Numbered from the stretch's first letter, positions 1 through 6,378 are shown. The stretch is 12,068 nt of DNA from Chloroflexota bacterium (GCA_005240105.1 SBAT01000195.1:1-12068), one strand, 5' to 3'. Notes: a model not told the origin generated them from the sequence alone. A program made the numbers and translations.

Positions 1-755
1 AGATTCCTCGCTTCGCTCGGAATGACAAATTACACCTCCGCGTCGGTCTTAGATACGTCAAAGGTCTAGGTTCCAAAGCCGAACACCTCCTGAAAAACGC
101 CTGGTCCCAAGGCGGTCCCTTCACCTCCACGGAAGACGTCTGTCAAAGAAGCGGTCTTGGACCCAAAGCACTCACGCTACTCGCCAAAGCCGGAGCATTT
201 GAAACTCTCCACAAAGGTCGCCGCCAAGCACTTTGGTCTGTCCTTGCCTTGTCCAAGAAACCAAAAGACCAGCCTCTAAAAAAACTCCTGCCACCGCCGG
301 ATCCGGAACACGTCCAACTCCGCATTCCTGAAATGACCGAGCTGGAAACAATGTCTGCCGATTACGCCACGCTGGGACTATCGACAGGCAAACACCCCAT
401 GACCTTCTATCGTTCCTGGGCAATAGAAAGACAAATCCATACCTGCCTCGACATTACAAAGAGCCAGGACGGCGAAGTACTAACTATTGCCGGCGGAGTA
501 ATCTGCCGCCAACGCCCAGGCACGGCAAAAGGCTTTGTCTTCATCACCTTGGAAGACGAAACCGGCATGGCCAATGTCGTCATACGACCCTTTATCTTCG
601 ATAAATACCGCAAGGTTCTTCTGAACTACAGCTTTATAGCTATAACAGGTAAATTACAATTGCATGAAGGCGTCGCCAATGTGATTGCCGACCATATCGA
701 ACAACTGCCCACTCTTAACGGAAACCCCTTAATCCCCTCTAGGGATTTCCAATAA
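1..755 (+). CDS. dnaE2: Error-prone DNA polymerase DnaE2/ImuC, C-terminal part (partial at left edge)
   Basis: The frame is open from the left edge (codons from base 3) to TAA at 753-755, giving about 250 visible residues. It is the C-terminal quarter of a DnaE-type polymerase III alpha subunit. Near the start is LRVGLRYVKGLGS, entry to the helix-hairpin-helix region that continues through GLGPKALTLLAKAGAF. Then comes the DnaE2 signature ADYATLGLSTGKHP and an OB-fold containing RQRPGTAKGFVFITLEDETG, followed by VVIRPFIFDKYRKVLL. The protein ends SRDFQ, like the SRDFH/R end I recall for ImuC proteins. The family does mutagenic translesion synthesis in the SOS response with ImuA/ImuB, whose genes would lie outside this window. 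The catalytic PHP and palm domains are not visible. The first visible codons read IPRFARND and may come from a dispersed repeat, so the gene could be altered further upstream. Confidence 0.93.
   Translation, partial: IPRFARNDKLHLRVGLRYVKGLGSKAEHLLKNAWSQGGPFTSTEDVCQRSGLGPKALTLLAKAGAFETLHKGRRQALWSVLALSKKPKDQPLKKLLPPPDPEHVQLRIPEMTELETMSADYATLGLSTGKHPMTFYRSWAIERQIHTCLDITKSQDGEVLTIAGGVICRQRPGTAKGFVFITLEDETGMANVVIRPFIFDKYRKVLLNYSFIAITGKLQLHEGVANVIADHIEQLPTLNGNPLIPSRDFQ
3..26. repeat. Short palindrome-like dispersed repeat motif inside dnaE2
   Basis: Bases 3-7 (ATTCC) and 19-23 (GGAAT) are inverted arms around CGCTTCGCTC, followed by GAC. This matches a motif I recall as recurrent, mainly intergenic, in many bacterial genomes. 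Here it reads in frame as IPRFARND immediately before the conserved DnaE2 segment. Whether it recurs in this genome cannot be tested from this window. Confidence 0.4.
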
Positions 756-793
756 AATTCCACTGGCAAACCCTGCAGAATACTAAGTGTCAA
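720..793 (+). repeat. Direct repeat copy 1 (dnaE2 3' end plus downstream)
   Basis: These 74 bases match 4873-4947 with about nine mismatches and one single-base gap by eye. The 19 bases 740-758 are identical in the other copy. Here the repeat holds the last 11 dnaE2 codons (GNPLIPSRDFQ), the stop and about 38 bases of downstream flank. AATCCC/GGGATT at 732-737 and 743-748 form a small hairpin. AGAATA (777-782) and TATTCT (794-799) form a second weak hairpin between the convergent dnaE2 and kinase genes. Confidence 0.85.
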
Positions 794-797
794 TATT

Positions 798-2279
798 CTA
801 AAGTGGGTTGACGGGAACGTGGCCATTGTCGCAAACTGTAAGATGAACAGCGACTTGCAGTCCTCCTGATTGACGATTGCTAATGGTTACCGTGCCGTTA
901 CAAGTCTCAATGCATGTTTTTACTATTGCTAGACCAAGACCAACTCCGCCGAAATTGCGACTGCGAGATGGTTCCGGTCGATAAAACGGCTGCCCCAACA
1001 ATTCAATGGCTTCTTCTGGTACACCCGGACCTTTATCATTGAATAAAACAACGGTTTCTTTTGAGGAACGATAGGCTATAACTTCAATTGGACCGCACTG
1101 TGATGCGTAGGCAACTGCGTTTCGTAATATATTTCCAAAGGCACGATCCAAAAGAAGTCTATCTCCCAAGCAAGTCAATCCAGGTTGAATATTCAGCTCA
1201 ACCGAATCATTTTGGCAGGTGCGCGCTATGGCTGCCCGCAAAACAGTCTCTAAGTCCAGCTGGACTAATTCAGTGGCTTTGCTGGCAAGGCTGGCTTTTG
1301 AATAAGCAAGCAATTCATTTATTAGGAGACTCATTTGCTCTAGATCTTCGCGAATGTCTTCAATTGTCGAAGTCTGTTGCTGTGTCTTTTCCGTTTCGAG
1401 AATAGCTAGAGCAACCTGCAAACGCGCCACAGGCGAACTCAATTCATGTGCGATATCACCAAGAAAACGCTTCTGTCCTGATAAATACCCGTTGAGACGG
1501 TTGGACATGCTATTGATGGCAACGGCCAGTCGGCCAATCTCGTCGGTTCTAGAGATCGTGATTGGCTTATCAAACCTTCCTTCAGCAATCTGTTCGGTAG
1601 CACTAGTAAGTTTACCGAGTGATCGGGTGATGCCATAAACGAATGGCCACCAAATAACAAACGAGAAGCAAAAAACGCCCAAGACAAAAACAAACAGATA
1701 TCCATAGTTTTCGACCAAGCGAGTTTGCCATAGGTTCGATGTTACAGCCAGCAATGTGCCCGGCCCTTGCACTTCAGGCAACGGCAGGAAGGTAGCAATC
1801 CAAAAGCGGTCTGGAGAGCTTGTTTGAATGAAATAACAAGGGGGAAATGGTGGTCTCGGCAATTGTCCAAAGTGACTAAACCAAGGCATTTTGGCAAGTG
1901 CTACGGGGTGCCTGGGAAAATCCACTGGGAATGGAAAAGTGCGCGGCAAGGTCAATTTAGCGGTTACTTGAGCCGGTAATGTTATTTTGTCACCTGCGAC
2001 CTCACGGGCATGGCTATCAAAGACATAGAGTTTTACGCCATAGTAATTACCGAACTCGTTGAGAACGTTGTTCCACTGAGTGCGAGGCAGCGCCCGCATT
2101 TGTTGGTGAATTACAAATCCTATTGTTCTAATTCGCTCGCCTACCGGAGCGTAGATTACCGATTCCCAGCCAATGTTGAAGTGATTACCAGCGAGAAGTA
2201 ATCGCACGCCGGCAAGTAGCGCAATATTAATCACGAACATAGTGATAATTTGCGCATAAAGTGGAAAACGGAATTTCAT
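798..2279 (-). CDS. CpxA-like membrane sensor histidine kinase
   Basis: This 493-residue kinase has the usual order of an inner-membrane sensor. TM1 is at about 8-30, a proline-rich periplasmic sensor loop at 31-190, TM2 at about 192-216 and a HAMP linker at 217-268. The H-box LGDIAHELSSPVARLQ puts the phosphorylated His at 278. The N-box DRAFGNILRNAVAYA carries N383/N387, the G1 motif is DKGPGVP (415-421), PFYRP is the F-box and GGVGLGLAIVK is G2. All catalytic motifs look intact. The HELxSPxARLQ style is typical of CpxA-type envelope-stress kinases. ATG at 2277-2279 overlaps the regulator's TGA by four bases, so the two are translationally coupled. The sensor loop resembles nothing I recognise, so the stimulus is unknown. 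Confidence 0.92.
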   Translation of the reverse strand: MKFRFPLYAQIITMFVINIALLAGVRLLLAGNHFNIGWESVIYAPVGERIRTIGFVIHQQMRALPRTQWNNVLNEFGNYYGVKLYVFDSHAREVAGDKITLPAQVTAKLTLPRTFPFPVDFPRHPVALAKMPWFSHFGQLPRPPFPPCYFIQTSSPDRFWIATFLPLPEVQGPGTLLAVTSNLWQTRLVENYGYLFVFVLGVFCFSFVIWWPFVYGITRSLGKLTSATEQIAEGRFDKPITISRTDEIGRLAVAINSMSNRLNGYLSGQKRFLGDIAHELSSPVARLQVALAILETEKTQQQTSTIEDIREDLEQMSLLINELLAYSKASLASKATELVQLDLETVLRAAIARTCQNDSVELNIQPGLTCLGDRLLLDRAFGNILRNAVAYASQCGPIEVIAYRSSKETVVLFNDKGPGVPEEAIELLGQPFYRPEPSRSRNFGGVGLGLAIVKTCIETCNGTVTISNRQSGGLQVAVHLTVCDNGHVPVNPL

Positions 2280-3007
2280 TTTGCTTTCTCTGAGGTCGAG
2301 TATGCGAGCATATAACCAGCCGTTCTCACGGTGTGTATAAATCGCGGACTTTTGGGATCATCATTCATTTTTCGTCTGAGTGATGATATATGGACATCAA
2401 TTGAACGATCCAAAACATCGTAATTGCGATCACGAATCTCGCTTAGTAAATCCTCGCGAGATTTGACGCGTCCTCGAGACTGAGCAAGCATTGAAAGCAA
2501 ATCAAACTCAACTGGTGTTAGTGATAGCACCTCGTCGTCAAGCATAGCCAGACGTGCTCCCAGATTGATGCACAGTGGTCCTATGATAATCTCCGCAATT
2601 GGTATCGATGACTGCAGTACAGCTCCTGCCGATCGGCGCAATATAGCACGCAATCGCGCTAGCAGTTCTCGAGGAGAGGCCGTCTTGGACAGGTAGTCAT
2701 CAGCACCAAGTTCCAGACCAACTATGCGATCTGTCTCTTCGCCCAAAGATGTCAGCATGAGTACGGGAGTGGCATTTTCTTGACGCAGTTGTCGCAGAAT
2801 TTCAAATCCATCAATGGTAGGTAACATGACATCAAGAATAATAGCCTGCCATTGTTCCTGCCGAGCAAATTGCATGCCCTCTACGCCATTGTGAACTGAA
2901 TGCACTTCATAGCCAAAGCCTGCCAGGTAGTTGGTAATCAGGCGGCAATATTTAGTATCGTCGTCGATGAGCAGTAGATGCGTTCTATTACTCGCCAAGT
3001 GTGACAT
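2276..3007 (-). CDS. CpxR-like OmpR-family response regulator
   Basis: The 243-residue protein (from MSHLAS) has an N-terminal receiver with acidic pocket D15/D16, phospho-acceptor D59 in LDVMLPTIDG, T86 and K108. The C-terminal winged helix runs from LSLTPVEFDLL through DRSIDVHISSLRRKM to the wing VRTAGYML. DRSIDVHISSLRRK closely follows CpxR. It is the partner of the overlapping kinase gene. The frame stays open to another ATG at 3050-3052, adding 15 residues. I prefer 3007 because it puts about eight residues before LLLIDDD, as usual in the family, and leaves a -10-like TAATAT (3039-3044) and a CpxR-like box (3066-3081) upstream as a normal promoter. The Shine-Dalgarno for 3007 (GGGA, spacing about 7) is only fair, so the longer start remains possible. 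Confidence 0.92.
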   Translation of the reverse strand: MSHLASNRTHLLLIDDDTKYCRLITNYLAGFGYEVHSVHNGVEGMQFARQEQWQAIILDVMLPTIDGFEILRQLRQENATPVLMLTSLGEETDRIVGLELGADDYLSKTASPRELLARLRAILRRSAGAVLQSSIPIAEIIIGPLCINLGARLAMLDDEVLSLTPVEFDLLSMLAQSRGRVKSREDLLSEIRDRNYDVLDRSIDVHISSLRRKMNDDPKSPRFIHTVRTAGYMLAYSTSEKAK

Positions 3008-3038
3008 TCTCGGTTCCCAGACTGAGGCTTTCCAAACC

Positions 3039-3044
3039 ATATTA
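3039..3044 (-). promoter_or_regulatory. Putative -10 box of the two-component operon
   Basis: On the minus strand this reads TAATAT, 31 bases before the ATG at 3007. The position where a -35 would lie (3062-3067) overlaps the tandem GTAAA operator. An activator bound over the -35 is the usual geometry for OmpR-family autoregulation. The -35 itself is poor, which fits activation. Confidence 0.4.
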
Positions 3045-3065
3045 GCAGGCATCAGTTTGGTTACC

Positions 3066-3081
3066 TTTACAAAACCTTTAC
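3066..3081 (-). promoter_or_regulatory. Tandem GTAAA-N6-GTAAA box (CpxR-like operator)
   Basis: The minus strand carries GTAAA at 3077-3081 and again at 3066-3070, six bases apart, so the half-sites repeat every 11 bases on one helix face. The established CpxR consensus is two GTAAA half-sites separated by about five bases. The box lies in the divergent region between the cpxRA-like operon and the gene at 3166, 59 bases upstream of the regulator's start. It may control both directions. Confidence 0.55.
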
Positions 3082-3113
3082 AGGGAGGGCACGCCGCTAC
3101 ATGCCTTCTTAAA

Positions 3114-3161
3114 ACTTCTTCGCGAAACTATCTGATGGGATTAGCGAGTATCGAAAGAAGT
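3114..3161 (+). promoter_or_regulatory. Possible leader stem-loop covering the ribosome-binding site of the 3166 gene
   Basis: ACTTCTTCG (3114-3122) can pair with CGAAAGAAGT (3152-3161) with one bulged A, across a loop of 29 bases. The 3' arm contains the purine-rich AAAGAAG that is the only Shine-Dalgarno candidate for the GTG at 3166. Folding would hide it. No clear promoter was found for this gene. Confidence 0.25.
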
Positions 3162-3165
3162 ACTA

Positions 3166-4128
3166 GTGTCCATCTCACTGAAACACACCACTGAGCTATT
3201 TCATAAGGACCACTCTCCTCCTCCTACGATTGAGGGGCTGAATAAAACATACACCTATGCATATGGCAATATTCAGTCCCTCACATCGTTGCGGTTCCTG
3301 GCGGTTCTTTGCGTTGTATTCAATCATGGAAAAACATTCTTTCATTGCTGGCAAGATTTTGATTATTCTTTGAATCTTAGCCAAGCCGTTTGCTTCTTTA
3401 TAAATCCACTGGCGCGACTTTTAGAGTTCATAGTTGGTATCCTCGCCGCAATAGCATTTAAGCATAGCGTGCATAAAATAAAAGTTTCGAGGTTGCAGGC
3501 TACTCTTTTGGAGTTGTCACTGATCGCACTAATAGTCACCATCAGTCTGAATTCAAATTCTTGGTCAATAACTGTTAGTCAGCATCTGAGTGCGGCACTG
3601 GGGGAATGGCTGCGCAACAGTGGTTTAATCATGGTTCCGTTTGCACTGCTAATAGGAATTCTCTCACTTCAAAGAGGCAACGTATCACAGGCGCTACGCT
3701 TTCCTTTCTTGCTAACACTCGGTGAAAGCAGTTTTGCGATTTACATGTTGCATGTCGTGTTGTTAACACATCGCAGTGTCAGATTTCCACAGGATCAGTC
3801 ATTTGGAGCATCGTTGATGTATCTGTCTCTACTGATCCTGACCGCTCACCTTTTTACTACTCTTATAGAACGGCCTCTGCGTAAACTAACCACAAACATT
3901 CGCGACTATCGATTCCGTATTGCGGTTCCTAATCTTGTGTTGTGCAAAATGTTAATACTTCTATTAGTTATATCGTTGGGATTTCCAAAGGCTCAAGCGT
4001 TATCGTCACGTGAAGCTGAGTATAATGCAAGTGGTGCACTTGTGCGCAATATCGATTTTTTGCCGGAAGTGCGCTGCGTCAGTGCCGTTGCCAGACATGA
4101 TCGTTCATTCACTCCAAAGTGGAATTAA
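3166..4128 (+). CDS. Acyltransferase-3 family membrane protein with apparent internal deletion
   Basis: The 320-residue integral membrane protein belongs to the acyltransferase-3 (OafA-type) family, which moves acyl groups onto surface sugars or peptidoglycan. The N-terminal signature LTSLRFLAVLCVVFNHG (39-55) includes the family's TM1 histidine (H54). The C-terminal half has NPLARLLEFIVGILAA (80-95), LGESSFAIYMLH (185-196) and LIERPLRKL (233-241). In the family, QAVxFF is normally followed by FVLSGF, an arginine-rich loop and several helices before NPLxRLxEF. Here QAVCFF (73-78) joins directly to INPLARL, so over 100 residues seem to be lost in frame at about base 3400. It is probably inactive or repurposed. 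An extra hydrophobic segment (about 257-275) and a short tail follow. The start is GTG with a weak purine-rich site, and no later Met precedes the conserved region. Confidence 0.78.
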   Translation: MSISLKHTTELFHKDHSPPPTIEGLNKTYTYAYGNIQSLTSLRFLAVLCVVFNHGKTFFHCWQDFDYSLNLSQAVCFFINPLARLLEFIVGILAAIAFKHSVHKIKVSRLQATLLELSLIALIVTISLNSNSWSITVSQHLSAALGEWLRNSGLIMVPFALLIGILSLQRGNVSQALRFPFLLTLGESSFAIYMLHVVLLTHRSVRFPQDQSFGASLMYLSLLILTAHLFTTLIERPLRKLTTNIRDYRFRIAVPNLVLCKMLILLLVISLGFPKAQALSSREAEYNASGALVRNIDFLPEVRCVSAVARHDRSFTPKWN

Positions 4129-4145
4129 GGAAGAGAGAAATTAAA

Positions 4146-4769
4146 ATGGGAAACAAAAAACTATATCTAGCCATTGGCACTGCCGTTTTGCTTGTTCTTC
4201 TTCTTGTGGAATGGGCTTGTGCAGGTGCGATGGACGCTTCGACAAAAACGAAGCCAATTGACGATCAGACGGACAAACCCAGTGTTAGCCATGACAAGAT
4301 TTTGCAACTTGGTGATGTAAGCAGCAAGTCTTTGCTAATCGAGGCTCAGTTGGCGCTAAGATCGGGACGAATTGATCGCGCAATTGATTTAGCCAAGCTT
4401 GGACTGGCTAAAGACGTTGAAGAAATAGATCTACACAAAGTATATGCTGAAGCATTGGAAGAAAAAGTGTCGGTAAAAAACAACGATTTAGATCCTGCAC
4501 TTTTTAATGAATGTGTTCGAGAATGGCTTATTGTTCTTCGCAATTTGGTCGGAGAAGAAAAGTCCATGTCGTTTCGAGGCATCTCGCTCCCAGGACTGGA
4601 GATATTGTGCCAAGATGATGATCGGAGAATTGTGGCTAAGTATAGCCTGATCAAACTTGTCGGTAGAAGTCCCAAACCATGGGAAACAAATAGGAAGTAC
4701 TTAGAACGCGTTTTAAAGCCTGTTCCAGACGTTCAAGGAGCTATACTGCGAGTCTCCACCCGTCAATAA
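4146..4769 (+). CDS. Exported small TPR-like protein, unknown function
   Basis: This 207-residue protein starts with a Sec-type signal or anchor: MGNKK, then a hydrophobic run at about 6-22 and a possible cleavage after ACA. A cysteine is present, but the preceding residues (EWA) are not a proper lipobox. Residues 61-110 look like one or two TPR-type helix pairs (LLIEAQLALRSGRIDRAIDLA, then VEEIDLHKVYAEALEEKV). The rest is helical with no motif I recognise. I chose ATG 4146 because AAGGAAGAGAG lies before it. A GTG at 4119 extends the frame by nine residues and overlaps the preceding gene. It follows the acyltransferase gene by 17 bases and probably shares its transcript. TPR proteins act as scaffolds, but no partner can be named here. 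Confidence 0.72.
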   Translation: MGNKKLYLAIGTAVLLVLLLVEWACAGAMDASTKTKPIDDQTDKPSVSHDKILQLGDVSSKSLLIEAQLALRSGRIDRAIDLAKLGLAKDVEEIDLHKVYAEALEEKVSVKNNDLDPALFNECVREWLIVLRNLVGEEKSMSFRGISLPGLEILCQDDDRRIVAKYSLIKLVGRSPKPWETNRKYLERVLKPVPDVQGAILRVSTRQ

Positions 4770-4836
4770 ATGTTTTAACTTGCTTCTTAGAACTGGCGAT
4801 GGTCAATCAATTTAGTGGTCAGAGGAATCTGCTAGC

Positions 4837-4875
4837 GCCGCGGCTGCTGGTGTCCAGCCTAGGGTACCCCGCGGC
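4837..4875. repeat. GC-rich palindrome cluster (cruciform-capable) next to repeat copy 2
   Basis: Arms GCCGCGG (4837-4843) and CCGCGGC (4869-4875) enclose a perfect hairpin GCTGG-TGT-CCAGC (4846-4858) and the overlapping palindromes CCTAGG (4858-4863) and GGGTACCC (4862-4869). GCTAGC lies just outside at 4831-4836. The cluster is much richer in GC than its surroundings and ends exactly where the dnaE2-derived repeat begins. It resembles a mobile palindromic element or a recombination scar. Confidence 0.6.
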
Positions 4876-4947
4876 AACCCCCTAATCCCCTCTAGGGATT
4901 TCCAATAAAGCCCAACCAGCAAACCCTGCAGAATATTAAGTGTTCAA
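4873..4947 (+). repeat. Direct repeat copy 2 (displaced dnaE2 3' end)
   Basis: This is the second copy of 720-793. In the same phase it still reads GNPLIPSRDFQ then TAA, though no polymerase frame precedes it. The only two differences in those codons are synonymous (GGA to GGC, TTA to CTA), while the noncoding part differs more. It is therefore derived from the end of a real dnaE2 gene. It sits between the TPR-like gene and the gene at 5016. Confidence 0.85.
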
Positions 4948-4977
4948 CAGAAACCGCCAAAGTGAGGGCAAATCCGA

Positions 4978-5008
4978 TATAACAAAAATAGGAGCCTTAA
5001 ATAAGGAG
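4978..5008 (+). promoter_or_regulatory. Candidate -10 box and duplicated ribosome-binding site before the 5016 gene
   Basis: TATAAC (4978-4983) is a good -10 candidate without a matching -35. AGGAGCCTT occurs twice, at 4990-4998 and 5004-5012. The second copy gives AAGGAG (5003-5008), seven bases before the ATG at 5016, which is an ideal site. The upstream copy could act as a standby site. Confidence 0.45.
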
Positions 5009-5015
5009 CCTTCCT

Positions 5016-5411
5016 ATGTCAAATCAGCAAGAAGGTCAAGGAGAGTCACAGCTCGAATGTGAGCAGCTGTCACTTTCCCGTATTGCCGTGACCAATACAA
5101 ATAAGTCCGGCGACCAAATTGCCTACGACAGAGCTGGTCAAATAGTCGAATTTCAGTATTCTGGACAGCCAAGATCATTCAAGATCCTGCAACAAGATCA
5201 AGATCATCATGTAACTGAATTCCAAGCACCGAATGGATCTATCTATTCAAACTTCCACGGTGCCTGGGAGTGTTATGATCCTGCAAATTGCAGAACATCC
5301 GGATGTCTAGCCCAAACTGAAGTTACGATCGATGAGACCGGACTGCACGTAGACAGTCTAATCGGCCGCGACTTTCTCGGTCTGCCATCAGATTCCACAC
5401 GAAAACAATAG
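5016..5411 (+). CDS. Small hypothetical protein with one YD/RHS-like unit
   Basis: The protein has 131 residues with no signal peptide and no membrane segment. The segment YDRAGQIVEFQYSGQPRSFK, then VTEFQAPNGSIYSN and AWECYD, has the turn-rich G-x-V-x-x-F-x-Y pattern of YD/RHS-type beta repeats. Only one or two units are present. Residues 91-131 are a less ordered tail with a cysteine pair (CRTSGC). The N-terminus is polar and glutamine/glutamate-rich. RHS-type repeats usually belong to long secreted proteins, so this could be a fragment or a free-standing domain. The perfect AAGGAG seven bases before the ATG argues that it is translated. Function is unknown. Confidence 0.65.
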   Translation: MSNQQEGQGESQLECEQLSLSRIAVTNTNKSGDQIAYDRAGQIVEFQYSGQPRSFKILQQDQDHHVTEFQAPNGSIYSNFHGAWECYDPANCRTSGCLAQTEVTIDETGLHVDSLIGRDFLGLPSDSTRKQ

Positions 5412-5437
5412 CAGCCGCTCGCCAAATACTTAACTGA

Positions 5438-5452
5438 CGTAGACCTTCTACG
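5438..5452. terminator. Small hairpin between convergent genes
   Basis: CGTAGA-CCT-TCTACG is a perfect 6-bp stem after the 5016 gene, followed by only a weak T-rich stretch (CCTTCTTT). A second imperfect hairpin around GCAATTTTTGC lies at about 5463-5480, just before the end of the convergent nucleotidyltransferase gene. Together they could end transcription from both sides. Confidence 0.35.
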
Positions 5453-5488
5453 CCTTCTTTGCTGGCGCAATTTTTGCACCACACTTAA

Positions 5489-6040
5489 TCACTTCAGTTT
5501 TTTACCAAGCATTTGTAGTCGATTGAGAAATATCTGGTATTTTTGTTCCTGCCTTTCCCTTGCCGACCATGCTTCTATTTTGGCTAAATCTATAGGTTGT
5601 TTTTCAACAATCCAAAGCGCTTGTTCGAGACATTGCCGATCATCGAAAAGGTAATAATTGATCAATCGATCCATTACTGATTGAGTTGGGGAAAACATTT
5701 TTACTGTTACACCATGAACCTTCATAGTTCCTTCCGGCTTAATCGGTACATCGTCACCAATTCCTAAGGGACCGGTCGGGAACTCAACTGTGAGTGGCGT
5801 GATTTTATGTACAAAATCTTTGCCGCGGCTTTCGAATCCGAGGTCAGACATGGCAAGTTCAATTTTTCGCTGGCTTGCAGGACTGATGAAGTCTAAATCG
5901 TTCGATTGGTATTTATTGTTAGTGTAAATACTGACGACGGCTCCTCCGACAAGCACAGCGTCTATTCCATGTTCGGCTAGTTGTTTGACAACAATCGCTG
6001 CAAGATCTTCTCGGGTTGTCGCTCGCGAAATTCTGGTCAT
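5489..6040 (-). CDS. Pol-beta-fold nucleotidyltransferase, probable toxin-antitoxin partner (AbiEii/MNT-like)
   Basis: The 183-residue protein has the nucleotidyltransferase core: LVGGAVVSIY (about 30-39), then the metal-binding pair D48 and D50 in NDLDFIS, with a likely third acidic residue E86 in TVEFP. The GG-x(14)-DxD spacing fits small DNA polymerase beta-type nucleotidyltransferases. These often pair with a winged-helix gene in AbiEi/AbiEii- or MNT-type toxin-antitoxin modules, where the enzyme adds nucleotides to a tRNA, protein or other target. The start ATG overlaps the winged-helix gene's stop by four bases (6037-6040), so the two are coupled. A helical C-terminus (about 120-183) is rich in lysine and glutamine. 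Target and polarity (toxin or antitoxin) cannot be told from sequence. Confidence 0.75.
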   Translation of the reverse strand: MTRISRATTREDLAAIVVKQLAEHGIDAVLVGGAVVSIYTNNKYQSNDLDFISPASQRKIELAMSDLGFESRGKDFVHKITPLTVEFPTGPLGIGDDVPIKPEGTMKVHGVTVKMFSPTQSVMDRLINYYLFDDRQCLEQALWIVEKQPIDLAKIEAWSARERQEQKYQIFLNRLQMLGKKLK

Positions 6041-6366
6041 AGTGATTTTCCTGTACGCCGTGGGCGCCTGCGTTCGCGAAAATATTTTTCGTTATCCTCT
6101 TCAGATACCAGCGCAAGTGTTTTCTCGAGCAACGCCGTCAACTCAACTTTGATTGCCAACCGCGGATTGATGCGAAAAAGTTTTGTCCTTCCGGCAAATT
6201 GATTCACGAGTATTCCACCAGATTCCAATCTTTCAAGTTGCAATCTAACTTGTCCGGGTGAAATTCCAAATGTTCTCGCAATGCCGCGTATATGTCCTTG
6301 TCCATAATTTGCAATGTATAGAAGGCAAAATTCAGCGACGCGATTTCCAAATAAAGCTTGATACAT
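6037..6366 (-). CDS. Winged-helix (ArsR-like) regulator, partner of the nucleotidyltransferase
   Basis: The protein has 109 residues from MYQALFG. The winged helix covers about 5-68: a first helix AEFCLLYIANY, the HTH IRGIARTFGISPGQVRLQLERLE, and the wing GGILVNQFAGRTKLFRINP. A helical segment follows, with a very basic tail RERRRPRRTGK. Similar domains precede or are fused to nucleotidyltransferases. I chose ATG 6364-6366 because AAGAGGGTGAC lies immediately upstream. An in-frame ATG at 6493-6495 would add 43 residues but lacks a Shine-Dalgarno, and the extra residues would be encoded by the tandem operator-like repeats. The regulator probably binds those repeats and represses its own operon. 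Confidence 0.75.
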   Translation of the reverse strand: MYQALFGNRVAEFCLLYIANYGQGHIRGIARTFGISPGQVRLQLERLESGGILVNQFAGRTKLFRINPRLAIKVELTALLEKTLALVSEEDNEKYFRERRRPRRTGKSL

Positions 6367-6378
6367 GTCACCCTCTTT

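Noticed and set aside
1088..2201. Plus-strand open frames within the kinase region
   Set aside because: They are antisense shadows of the histidine kinase, whose full set of catalytic motifs is on the minus strand.
4119..4145. GTG start at 4119 for the TPR-like protein
   Set aside because: It overlaps the preceding gene and puts charged residues before the signal sequence; ATG 4146 has a purine-rich site upstream.
756..4872. Annotating the block as a defined mobile element
   Set aside because: The flanking repeats suggest insertion, but no integrase, transposase or terminal inverted repeats were found, so it is left as a finding.
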